Source: Hyaloscypha bicolor E (taxonomy: Eukaryota > Ascomycota > Leotiomycetes > Helotiales > Hyaloscyphaceae). From it: 64,000 nt of DNA. A program made the translations under genes and the position numbers. Below, piece after piece: positions 47,701-59,620 of this stretch. Every line of letters starts with the position of its first letter. Within the stretch, counting starts at the first letter, position 1. The stretch covers positions 1,635,762 through 1,699,761 of the forward strand of contig NW_020194667.1 in the NCBI RefSeq assembly GCF_002865645.1, in the 5' to 3' direction. The notes below the pieces were generated by a model. That model ran no database searches and was not told the origin of the DNA. It saw nothing but the letters and a program-made list of their open reading frames with translations.

Positions 47701-50700
47701 TATTTCTCTTTCCCTTATATATTAAATAATAGGCGAAAATTATATCTTAGAGCCTATTAAATCCTTAATAGAAAATATCTAGACTTTTATAATTAATAAT
47801 ATATTAAGATATAATACTTATTACTTTTATAGAATTATAATTAATACCAGAGCCTCTAGATACTTAACTACTAGTTTTAACTAATTCCAAGCTTTCTAGT
47901 AAACTAATAATAGTATTAAACTTAATAAAATTATTAAAAATTAAATTAATATCTAGTTTAGTATCGGATCTATATCTTTTATTAGATCTATAATAATAAG
48001 TATATTAATTAGATAAGTATAATTCTATATTATACTTTTAAAGACTTTATTTTTATTTAGTTTAGCTAATATAGATAAGCTAGAGGTCTATTTTAATAAT
48101 CTTACTAATTATCTTATTACTTTTACTAGAAAATATATACTTATAATATAATATTTCGAATACTTTTTCTTGCTTTAGAATACTATACTATAAGGCTTTA
48201 TTTCCGAATTCTTTATTTATAATTTCTGCTTTTTTATAGAGGTCAAATTATAATATCTATATTATTATTTTAGTTATTTATCTATTAGTAAGCTCCGAAA
48301 TATATTAGAATAAACAGGCTATAATATTAATATAGAAGCTCTTAAATACCTTACAAAATACTATAAATAATACTAGAAATATTACTAATTACCCGAATAA
48401 TTCAAGTTTAATCTAAGAAATAATATTAGCTTTAATTATTCTATTATTATTAATATTTTCTATATTTCTGGTAAGCCTATATTTTATATTATTAATAAAG
48501 GCACTTAATATTAAGCTAGCTAATAGCTTTGAAATATTAGTATAATATATACCTGAAATATACTTAAATAATACTGGATTAATAACTATTTAAGCTTTCC
48601 TAATTAGATTATAGCAGATATTAGAAAGTAGTTTATTAGTAAGAAGTTTACTTAGCTTATAAATACTATAGGAACTAAGGTTAAGGTTATTTCTATAAAA
48701 GCTTATAACTTTATTAGAATTATAGAATATTATTATAGTCTAATCTAATATATCTATCTTATTATTATAGCTAAAGTTAATAGAATTAATAAGAATACCA
48801 TATTCCAAATAGCTTTTAAGGCTATTAATAACTTTATAGGACCTAATAGTATTATTCTAACTCTTTTAGTTTATAGTACTTTATCTTAAATAACTAAATA
48901 TAATACCTTATTACTTATTATATTATAGTAATTAGTAATACTTAAGAAAGTAATAATAGAAATTCAGAAGCTTTAAGCTAGATATTAAATTATAAATACT
49001 TTAAATACTTGAAATAGTTCTAGTATTACTAATATTTATGAACTATCTCTAAATTTAAATATTCTTATTTAGTATAAAGGAAATACTAGTTAATCTAGTA
49101 ATTAGAATAGATTATATAAGCTAGTAGCTATTAATAGGAAAGACTATATACTAGCTCTATTATATAGTAATACTATCTTCTATTTAATTTCTATAAAGCC
49201 CTTTTATATAAGGGATATTAAGGTTATTATTAATAGCCCTAAACCTAAACCTAATAGTAAAACTAAAAGTAATACGAGTATAATTCCTTTTATTATTCCT
49301 GCTATTCTACTAAAGTATAATAAAGAATACCCTTATAAGACCCCGGATATTACGGTATTCCTATAAAATAATAAACTATATAAGAATTCCCGTTAAGTTA
49401 AAATTACTAGCCTTCTAGAAAAGAATATATTTGAGGTTATTTCTTGATTTCAGGTACTAAAGAAGATATATATCTTTAATTCCCGGTTTATTAATGAGAT
49501 TAAGAATAAGGATATAGAAAAAGAGCTTAAAAAGTCGAAACTAGTTATCTAAGCTTATAATAATAGTAAGAAATATATAATATTAATATAATTACTTACT
49601 ATCTAATATATTAGCTAAAGAATTATTCTTAGTATTATTATTATAATAATAAATACTACGGAATTATATTTATATAATATCTCGCAAGCTTATATCTAAT
49701 TAATAACCTTACTTAATTATAATTTCTATATTAACTTATTCTATAAGCTTACTAAAAAACTAAATCTAAAGAATAATTCTGTTCTAAAAGTTATAAAACT
49801 ACTATATAATATACTAGAGGCTAGAAACTACTAGTTTAAGACTTATTATTCCTATTATATTAATAAGCTTTTTATAGAATAATTAACTTATAACTCTTAT
49901 CTCTTCTATAATAAATAATTCTTTGAAATTATTAGCCTTTAAACTAATAATATCTTATTTATTAAAACTAATAATTTTATAAAGGCAAAGTAACTAAAGC
50001 TTTATAAGGCTAAGTTTTTAGCTAAAAAGTATAAATTCCTTACTTTTAATTATAATCTCAAGTTTAATAGAAGTATTATTTATATGAATATTACTAGAAT
50101 TACTCTTATATAAAAATACTAGTATAAAAACCTCCGAACTATTTCTATAAAGAATATTACTATTATAAGTAATAAGAGTACTATTTATTAAAATCTTTTT
50201 ATTAAGAACTAATATATTACCTAATATACTAAAGAAATATATATTGTATTAGTCTATTAACTAGAAGCTTTATATAATCTATTAATTACTACTTAAGTTA
50301 TTAAACCCTCGAAAACTAATATAAAGGCATTTAATAAGTATATTTAATAGTAAATTAAAAATATTACTAGAGAACTAAGATTCATAAAGCTAGTAAAGAA
50401 GTTCTTATATTTAATTATTTTTATAAATACTTTATTTATAAATAATAGAGATCTCTTTTTCTAAATCGGATATATTCTAGTTCTAGTAAATAGAACTAGA
50501 TATACTAATATTATTTACTAGTTCTTTACTAAATATAAGAGAGTTACTAGAAGTATTCTAGCTTCGGAACTTTATAGTATAGCTTATGGTTTTAATATAG
50601 GTACTTTAGTTAAATCTATAATTAATAAAATACTAGAAATAAAACTATTACTAGTTATTTATATAAATTCGAAGTTATTATATAAATGCCTTATTAAATT

Positions 50701-50930
50701 AGGTACTATTTAAAAGAAATACCTAATAATTAATATAATATATCTTTATTAGGTATATAAATAATAAGAGATTACGGAAGTTAAATAAATTAAGAGAGAA
50801 TTAAATCCTACTAACTTTATAACGAAATTAAAGCTATTAAATACCCTTAAGTACTTTATTAATATAAATACTATATAATTAGATATAGAGAAATGAATTA
50901 AATATAAATAGAGCAAGAAATAGATATATA
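47700..50930 (+). pseudogene. Degenerate pol (integrase, RT, RNase H) of Copia-1
   Basis: One frame is readable nearly throughout. Integrase core end: FQIAFKAINNFIGPNSIILT near 48805-48865. Link region: PYKTPDITVFL near 49330-49365. RT: LYNISQAYI near 49670-49697, where a D-x-x-x-A-(F/Y) catalytic Asp is expected (the first residue is now Asn), KVIKLLYNILEARNY near 49780-49830, and the active-site turn TNNILF at about 49940-49960 in place of TDDxLF. RNase H: ASELYSIAYGFNIG at 50561-50602 and YINSKLLYKCLIKLGTI near 50660-50710. The gene matches the fungal Copia polyprotein pattern well. Stops replace Gln or Trp codons. Confidence 0.85.
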
Positions 50931-50961
50931 AATAGGAGAATATATATAGAGATTTCTTTAA

Positions 50962-51270
50962 TATCTAGTATCTGGATATCTAATATCTAAATATCTGGTA
51001 TTTAAGTATCTGGTATTAGGCCGGATTAGGAAATTAAGTATCTGGGTATCTGGTATCTAATATCTGGGTATCTGGTATCTAATATCTGGGTATCTGGTAT
51101 CTAAGTATCTAGTACTAGGCCAGATTAGGAAATATGAATATATAAGATAGAAGGATATTATAAGAGAGAAGATTATATATAAAAGGCTATGGCCTTTAGT
51201 ATATAACTAAAACCTTAAAAGTAATATAAATATATAAAGTATTTAGGGAATCTGGTACTAAGCCGGATTA
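50962..51270 (+). repeat. Tandem repeats before the 3' LTR of Copia-1
   Basis: TATCTGG-based repeats. Three exact 22-bp units (TATCTGGGTATCTGGTATCTAA less its variants) lie at 51039-51104, with degenerate units before and after. The motif GCCGGATTAGG or GCCAGATTAGG occurs three times (about 51020, 51119, 51253), so there is also a higher-order period of about 100-130 bp. Confidence 0.85.
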
Positions 51271-51337
51271 GGGAATTTATATATAATTAGAAAGAAGTAC
51301 TATTTTCTGTTTTTCGCGTTTTTTAGAAAGTTTCTAA

Positions 51338-51799
51338 TATTAGTATAATTATAATTATTAATAGTTATATAATATAATTATATAATATAGAGGTAACTAG
51401 AAGTAACGGGATATAAGTAATAATTATATAACCTCGTATTATATTAGTAATTCGACTAGTAGCTAGTTCCTATTAGGCTTAGTAGATTTAGGAATTATAT
51501 ATTAATATTATAATACTATAATTCCTATTTCTAAAGAATAACTTTACTAACTTATATAAATAGTATTATAAAACCGGGCTCTGGGCTTGGAAAGCAAATA
51601 GAGTAGCTCTTAATCCGAGAATTCTAAACTAAGGAGGAAAGCTTATATATATAGGAGCTTTAGTATTCTAAATACTAGCCCTAACCGTATGTATTATTAT
51701 ATAGTTATATAATACTAAATTTCTTAGTAAAGCAGTAGAATATAACAAATAGTATTCTATAACTATATAATAGTACTATATATTTCTAGTAAACTAATA
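51338..51799 (+). repeat. 3' LTR of Copia-1, interrupted by a MITE
   Basis: Removing 51566-51745 plus one 9-bp duplicate leaves exactly 273 bp, the length of the 5' LTR. Confidence 0.92.
51566..51745 (+). mobile_element. 180-bp MITE (MULE-like), copy 2, in the Copia-1 3' LTR
   Basis: The uninterrupted 5' LTR gives the empty site, so the boundaries are firm. Flanking 9-mers TAAATAGTA (51557-51565) and CAAATAGTA (51746-51754) differ by one transition. Ends TTATAAAACCGGG and TAGAATATAA are inverted. Homologous, reverse-complemented, to 40713-40892 and of the same length. Confidence 0.85.
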
Positions 51800-52230
51800 T
51801 AAATATATTAAATAAAGTTATAGCTAATATTTTCTTATAATAAGACTTCTAAATAAAACTCTAGTATTTAATAATATTTTTCTTTAAAATTATATAATTA
51901 GTAAAACTAAACTATAATATTTATAATAAAGAAATACTTGCTATTATTTTTCTTTTAATTAAATAATAAATAAAGCTCAAAGGCCCATAAAAGATATTTT
52001 TTATAATTTATTTAAGTTATTAAGCTTTTAAGTACTTTGTAATTATAAAAAAGCTTTTAATAAAATAAATTTATTAAATAAGTATTTTTTTACTATTTTT
52101 TAAGCTTATATATTAAATAAATAAGTTAAATAAATAAATAAATACTTTAAGTAATAAGTATAAAAATATAATTATTTAAAATAAAGTAATAATAGCTTAT
52201 TAAATTCGAATTCCTTTTTTATAATTAGGG
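51800..52230 (+). mobile_element. Second Gypsy family, right part (copy B1 continued): RNase H
   Basis: Resumes the RNase H frame interrupted by Copia-1: LNYNIYNKEILAIIF near 51905-51950, LKGP near 51975, and YFVITKKLLIK near 52035-52065, the usual Gypsy order ending in an (A)DxLSR-like INTLSNKY near 52135-52160. Confidence 0.7.
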
Positions 52231-54045
52231 ATTTTAAATAATAAATATATAATACTAAATATATAATAATAATTATAATTAAAAGAAAGTAATTATTTTA
52301 ATTTAAGAAATATTAATTTATTAAATCTAAATAAAGAAATAAGATATTAAAATTAAGCTTTTTCTTTTATATATATATAAGTCAAATAGTAATATTAAAT
52401 AAATAAAACAAGAAATTATAAATAAGGCTATTATAATATATTTAATAACTAATTTATTTAAAAAGCTATAGCTAAAAAGCTTTATAGCTATAATTTATTT
52501 ATATAATTAAAGTCTCATATATATAATTAAAGAATATTAAATGAAATACTTGATTTACAATTTTATAATTACTTTTATTAATATAATTTAAAACTTATAA
52601 TATAAATAATAATTAATTTTAAGCTTAATTAAAATAAGATTTATATATATAATTCTAGAATATATTTAATAATTAAGAACTATAAAATAAAACGAAATAA
52701 AAAAATATTTAAGATTATATTATATAAATATATTAAATATTTAATTAGATATATTATATCTAATATTTATAGAATTTGAGTTCTTATATTTAATTAAATA
52801 ATTATTATATATAATAAAAATATTTTTTTATAAAAAGAATTATAAATATATATAAGGCTATTATATAAATATTATAAAAAATATAATAAAAATATTTCTA
52901 AAAAATAATATTTAGAATATTAAATTAATTATTAATAATAAAAAATTACAAAATAATAGCTTAGTAAAATAAATATAAAATAAACCTAAACTAGAAAGTA
53001 ATAAGTAAATAAACTAATAATTAAAAGAGTTTATAAATATATTAATAAGTTATAACTTTACTAAAAACAGAATTTATAATTTTATAAAATACTTTAAAGC
53101 TAGAAAATATATTAGAGCTTAAAAATAATAGAAATAAACGTATTAAGCTTTTAAAAAGGCTTAGTATAATTAAAAGAAATATAATAAAATATATTAGAAT
53201 TATTAAAGAAATATATTAAACTAATAAAAGTAAAAAAAAAAAATTTTTAAAGATTAGTAATAAGATTTATTACTAGCTTTTATAATTAAAGCAAGAAGTT
53301 TATTTATAAAATAAATAAAAAGCTTAATAAAAATAAGAGAATTTTTTATAAAAAGAATAAATAATTTAATAAAAATAAAAGATTAAATAATAAAACTAAA
53401 AAAGAAATAATTAAAAAAGCTAATTATTAAAACTAGAAATAATTTAATTTAAATATACTTATATAAGAAAAATAATTAAAATAGTAATTTAAATAAAGCT
53501 AATAATAATATAATAATTATAATAAGTATATTATTATAAATAATAAATAAATTAAATTAATTATTTGAAGTTTCTTTTAAGGTTTTTCTAGCCTAATTAG
53601 CTAGAGAATTATAAGAAGAAATTCGATTATAAAACTATATATATTATAATTATAATTTAATTAAAAATATATCTAAAATAAAAAGCTTTAAATAATATAA
53701 TAATAAGAAAAATATATATTAATAATTTTCTAAAGGCTTTAAAAACTTGAAATAATCTCAAAGAGTATTTAATTAAAAAGTATTTTAAATCGGATATTAA
53801 ACTAGAAATTAATAACTTTAAAGCTTAAAATTATTAAAGAATTATTTCTAGTAATAAAACAAATATATCTTTAATTTCTTTAAAATAAATATTTATATAT
53901 AAAATTAATTTTAATAAATATATTATTTAATATTACTTAAAGCTAGTAATTTATAAAGATTTTTTAAAAAAAGGCATTACTTTTATTTATATATATTATT
54001 ATATTTATAATATAATTATAATAAGATCTTTTTAAATAACTAATA
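52231..54045 (+). mobile_element. Second Copia family, plus-strand piece (copy 6a)
   Basis: Reverse-complementary to about 62,230-63,990 over its whole length, with many transitions. Shared blocks include TATAATTAGGGATTTTAAAT near 52231 and ATTACTTTTATTTATATATA near 53967. It covers the element 5' end: probable LTR at the start, then a gag-like region. The match ends at about 54,045 where the next element begins. Confidence 0.6.
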
Positions 54046-54165
54046 TAATAGATTAAGATACGATTTATATACTTAACTAGAAGTCTTTATTAAATTATAT
54101 AATAAAGGCTAAAGCTCTTATTATATAATATGCTTTCTTGAATTAATAAAGTAATTATATATTAT
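54040..54165 (+). repeat. Probable 5' LTR of Gypsy copy B2
   Basis: Pairs with 59487-59615. The contained blocks TTATATACTTAACTAGAAG and TTATTATATAATATGCTTTC differ from the 3' copy mainly by transitions. Ends are approximate. Confidence 0.6.
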
Positions 54166-56939
54166 TTAAGGAACTCAAATATTTTAGGGAATATAGTTTT
54201 GCTTTTTTTTTCTTTTTTTCTTTTCTCTTTAGAGAATTCTATTTAGTTAATCAAATTACTAGTTTTCTTTATATAAAGGCCTGGCCTATAATATTAGAAT
54301 TCTTTCTTTCTTATTTTTACTAATTAGAGATTATATATATATAAAGCTAGAAATAAGAAATATCTAAACCCATATTAGAAAATAAAGCTCGAAATAAATA
54401 AAGCTAGAAATAAACTCTATTTGAAATTATTTATAAAGCTAATATTTTAGTAAGATTTTGAAATATATAAAAGCTAGTAATAAGAAATACCCGAAATTAT
54501 ATATAGAAGCCAAAGTACTAACTTAACTAGTTAATATTAGGAATTATTTAAGTTTTTCTAAGCCTGGTTTAAGAAAAGAAAACTATTAAATTCCTTTATT
54601 ATATAAAGATTTAGAAATAAGATTTCTAGTAATTAGTTAAATAAATAAATAGTTATATAAAGCCAAGATAATAAATAAAGCTCTCTAATAGCTATAGAAA
54701 GCTTTTATAATATAATTTTAATAATTATTAAAGCTAGCTATATAATAAGTAAACTTAATAGCGAATCTAGTTATATAAATTAATTTAATTAATAAATATA
54801 TAATAATTCCGAATCTTTTATAAATATAGATATTCTTTTTACTTTATATAATTCCTTAATTCTTTTTTATAAAATAATTAAAAGCCTATTTCTCGAATTC
54901 TAATAAATTTAATAAAAATAATTTGGCCTTATATTTCTAGTTTAAAGAATTCTTATAAATAAAGCTAGGAATTAATAAAGAAGTAATTAGTAATAAAAAA
55001 GAAAGAATTTAGTATAAGTTCGAATACTTATTTAGAAAAGTAATAAATCGAATATATTTATAATTAAAATATATTTAGAAAAAAGAGAAATTTATAATTA
55101 AAAAATTATTTAAAAAACCTAGCCTTTTATAACCTATAAAAGTAATAGAAAACCCTAGAGAAATTAAACTAAATTTAGTAAAAGTCAATTCTTTTAAATA
55201 AATTCTTAAGTAATTTTAATTACTTAATATTAAAAATAAAGAAATAAAAATAATAAAATAAGATTAAAAAATTATTTTTAAGCTATTATTATAATTAAGC
55301 TTATAGAAAAAATAATAAGAATAAAAAAGAAAAAATTATATAAAAAATACTATTTTTAGTTATAAATAATTAATAATTAATTAGCTAAAATTAAGAATAT
55401 AAAAGCCTATTACTCGAATTAATTAAATAAAAGGCCCAAGAGCCCTTTTTTATTTAAAGTTATTTTACTTATTTAGCTAATAAAATAGAAATCTATTATA
55501 AGTAATATAAAATAATAATTAAAAAAATGTTTCTAATTAGGCTTTTTCAAATAAAATTAATTAGTAAAAAAGAGAAAATTCTATTTTTTATATAGCTAAA
55601 ATAATTATTAAATAAAGCTATACCTGAGTTCTTTTTCTTAAACTAGTAAATAAAAGAAAAAGAAAAAATAGCTAAAAATAAAAGTAAAAAATATAAAAAT
55701 ATTAAAAATAACTTTAAAGAAAATAAAAGTAATTCGAGAAAAGAATAATAATACTAAAAATAAAAATAAAAATAAAAATAAAGAGAACTTGAGTTTATTT
55801 AATTCGAGAAAAAACTATCTTTTAATAAAAATTACTATTAGAAATATATAGAAATAAAATCAAATTAATAAACTTAAAAATAATTTTAGAAAAATATAAT
55901 TAGGTTTCTTTTTCTTATATTAATAATAGTTAATAAAAAGTATTTTATATAAACTCTTATTAATATTAAATATATATTATATAAAATAATTACTACTTGT
56001 CTTATTAATTAATATAATCTTTAATATATATTAAATATTTCTAAATAAATAAAAGCTTTTAATAAAATAATACTAAATATAATTAGAGAAATAATAGTAT
56101 TTAATATAAATATTAATAGTTATTATAAATCCCGTATTTTTTTTATATAATTCCTAAGATTTCTAATTTAAATATAATTTTAGATATATAATAGCTATAT
56201 TTATAATTTAAGGTTAGAATTATTTATTTTATTATTAGAAACCTTAATACGAAATCGAATAAATAAATTACTAACTTCTAGCTTATAAATAATAAACTAT
56301 ATATAAGTCTTAATAGCTTAATTTTTTTATTTAGTAAAGAGAAATAAGAAAAGAAATATAGAGGTTTTTTTAACTAGTTTAGTAAATATTTAAAAGGCCC
56401 TAATCTAAAAAAAAAAAAAAGTAATTCTTATATAAAGCTCCCGAAATAATATAAGGGATTTTAAAAAGTATTTTATTTAATTAAAGTAAAGAAATTATTA
56501 TTTATTTGGGACTAAGAAATTAATTATTAGATTAAATTAAAAAAGATTAATAAAAAGGAATTTATTATATAATATATCTCAAAATAATCTTTTAATATTA
56601 TAAAAAATATTTATAAAATTACTAAATAAAGAATTTATTTAAATAAGCTATTTTTATATAAAAACCTAATAGAGAATTATAGTTTTATATGAATTATTAG
56701 AGCCTAAATAAGCTTATAAAAAAGAACTAGTATTTATTTCTATTAATTTATAAAACCTTTTAAAATATTAGAAAAGCAAAATAATTTATAAAAGCAATAT
56801 ATAGAAAACGGCTTTTTATATAAGATATAAACTTTATAAGTAATTAGTAATTCCTTTTAGCTTAATAAATACTTTAAATATATTCTAGAAATATATTAAT
56901 TAGATTCTTAGAGATTTTCTAAATAAGTTCTATTTTATT

Positions 56940-56966
56940 TATATAAATAATATTCTAATTTACTTA
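56940..56966 (+). pseudogene. Reverse transcriptase active-site remnant, Gypsy copy B2
   Basis: Reads YINNILIYL. Both Asp codons of the Y-x-D-D box have become Asn. Confidence 0.85.
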
Positions 56967-59486
56967 TTAGAATTAAAAGAAAAATACTATAAATATATAT
57001 AAAAGATTCTTTAATAATTTTAAGAAATAGATCTATAGCCAAATATTAATAAATACGAATTTAAGATTAAATTAATAAAGTATTTAAAATTTATTATAGA
57101 GACTAAAAAGAATATTTATATAAATCTAATAAAAATTAAAGCTATTCTAAATTAAATAGTTCCGAAATTAGTAAAAAATATATAAAATTTTCTAGAATTT
57201 ACTAATTTTTACTAATATTTAATTCGGGAATTCTTAAAGATTATTTAATTTTATATATAGAAATTAAGTATTTTCGTAAATAAATAAAATAAAGGCTATT
57301 TTTTTAAAGGCTTAAGAAAATATATATTTTGGCTCTAATATTAATATAATTTAATTATAATTAGAAAATAATTCTTGAAATAAACTTTTCTAAATAAAAT
57401 ATAAATAGTATTTTTATATAAATTAATAAAAGAAAATTCTATAATAAAATTTTTTTTTATAAAATATAACTATAAGATTTATAATAAAGAAATAAGATAT
57501 AAAACTAAGAAATATTTACGAATTTAAGATCTAAATAAACTATAAAAACCTGAAATATTTTATAATAATATAGAAATTTATTAAGTAATAAATAAGATAA
57601 TTCCTAATTTTTTTATAATATAATTTTAAGATTTTATATATTTTAGGGAAAAAATAATAAATAAATAAATATATTTTCGAGGCAAGAATAAAACTTTTCT
57701 AATAAAAAAGAAAATAACTATTAGTAATTTAGAGTATTATAATTATTAAAGCTAGAAACTTTTAGTAATTTTTTTAAAAACTCGATTCTTATAATATAAA
57801 TATAAATAAGAAAACAAGTCAAGAAAAAATTTATTTAATTTCCTAAACCCGGTCTAAAAAATCGAAATTAAAGAAAAAATATCTAGTTAAGAAATTAGTA
57901 AAATATAGAGGCCTAATTTATAAACAGGAATTAGTAAAGAAATAAGAGAAATAAAATAGGACCTTTTTTAAAATAAAAAGATTTTCTTGAATCAGATTTA
58001 AGAAGCCAAAAATAAAATAATAAATAATAAATAATACTTAAAATATATTAAAAAAGCTTTAGTATAATATTTCAGAAAAGAATAAATTATATTAGGCTAT
58101 AATTAAAATAATATAAGAAAAGAAATAAATATTTTTATTTAATTTAAAGATTAAGATATTAATAAAGAAATATTTATTATTTTAGTTAAAATAATTTCTT
58201 TTTCGGGAATAATAATAAATTCCTAATTTAAAAAAGCTTTATATAAAATTAATTTAATAAATCTATAACTTAATTTAATATAATTACTTAAAATAAGATA
58301 TTATAAATATATTTTTTATATAATAGTTTTTTTAGTTAAATATATTAGTTTATATAAAACTATAATATTTATAGGGAAAATAAAATATAAAAGAACTATT
58401 ATTAGAGATTTCTAAAGCCTTTTTTATTTCGAATTAAATTTAATAAAAGATCTTAATTAATTTTATAATAGAATTTCTATTAAATAAAAAAATATACTAA
58501 TATAATAGTTATTATAAACTATTTAGAAAAAGAAGTAATATTTAAAGCTATAATAAAGTAATTTATAAAAACTTATTATTACTAATATAAATTCTCGAAA
58601 ATAATAATTTATAATTAAAAAAGGCAATTTATAAAAATATTATAAACTAAAATATATAAGCTAATAGATTTATAAAAAGAATAAACTAGATAATTAAAAT
58701 ATTTTTTCGTATTTTTATAATTTATAATTAAATAAATTAAATAATTCTTTTATTATATATTAAACTAATAATTAATAATTAAAATACTTTATTTATAGGA
58801 ATTAGCTTGTTTTTTCTATTTTATAAATACTATATTAAACTAATATAGTTTTAGGATAAAATTAGTAAAAAAGGCAAAAAACTATTATTTATTTAAATAA
58901 TAAATAATATTATATATAAGCTCTATAAAATATAAGAATATATATAATTTATAATAATAATAGTCTAGTAATTTCAAGAAAAAATAATAAATTAAAAGAG
59001 AAATCAGGTTTCGAAATTTAAAATTAGAAATAAAATCTAGCTTAATTTCTAAAATATTTAAATAAATAAGCTAATTAAGAAACTTAATATAAAGTATATT
59101 AGATATATAGTAATTAAAGTAATAAGAAACTATAATTTTGGCTTAATATTTTTTTAGGAATTTATAATATATTTTATAATAAGCTCTTTTAACTAGCTAT
59201 AATAAACTTATTATTAAATTAGTTCTAGAATAACTTATAGCTATAACTATAGCTTATAAGAAATGAAAATAAGTATAAAATTAAATAAATTCTTAATAAA
59301 AAGTATATAAGATATAATTAAGAACTTTTAAAAAAGCTATTTATAAAATAAAAGAATTATATATATTTTATATAAGAACTATATTTTATATTTAAGGAAA
59401 TAATAGTATTAGAAGCTTAAAAAGAAATTATTTAATAAAAAGAAGTTTTATTTATATATTTATAAGGCTAGTATTTATAAATAAGA

Positions 59487-59615
59487 AAAAGAATAATATA
59501 ATAAATCGAGACCTAATTTATATACTTAATTAAAAGCTTTTATTAAGTTATATAATAAAGGCTAAAACCCTTATTATATAATATACTTTCTTAAATTAAT
59601 AAAATAAATATATAT
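59487..59615 (+). repeat. Probable 3' LTR of Gypsy copy B2
   Basis: See partner at 54040-54165. Ends are approximate. Confidence 0.6.
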
Positions 59616-59620
59616 TACTA

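Larger units (their letters stand above)
45166..51799 (+). mobile_element. Full-length Ty1/Copia element (Copia-1, 6.63 kb)
   Basis: LTRs of 273 bp at 45166-45438 and 51338-51799 (the latter enlarged by a 180-bp MITE and its duplicate). Ends TATTAG...CTAATA fit TGTTAG...CTAACA after RIP. Target duplicates CAAAT (45161-45165) and TAAAT (51800-51804) differ by one C-to-T. The order gag, integrase, RT, RNase H is the Copia order. It sits inside the RNase H region of Gypsy copy B1. Stops are scattered through the frames, so it is inactive. Confidence 0.94.
54040..59620 (+). mobile_element. Gypsy element with short LTRs (copy B2, about 5.6 kb)
   Basis: Terminal direct repeats of roughly 125 bp at about 54040-54165 and 59487-59615, sharing TTATATACTTAA and TATATAATAAAGGCTAAA. 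Exact boundaries and the target duplicate are not resolved. RT active site YINNILIYL at 56940-56966, preceded by LRDFLNKFYF. RNase H near 57470-57690, ending GKNNK..INIFSRQE (the usual GKxNxxADALSR). An integrase core is likely at 58.3-58.8 kb. RT before integrase makes it Ty3/Gypsy. All frames are broken. Confidence 0.75.
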
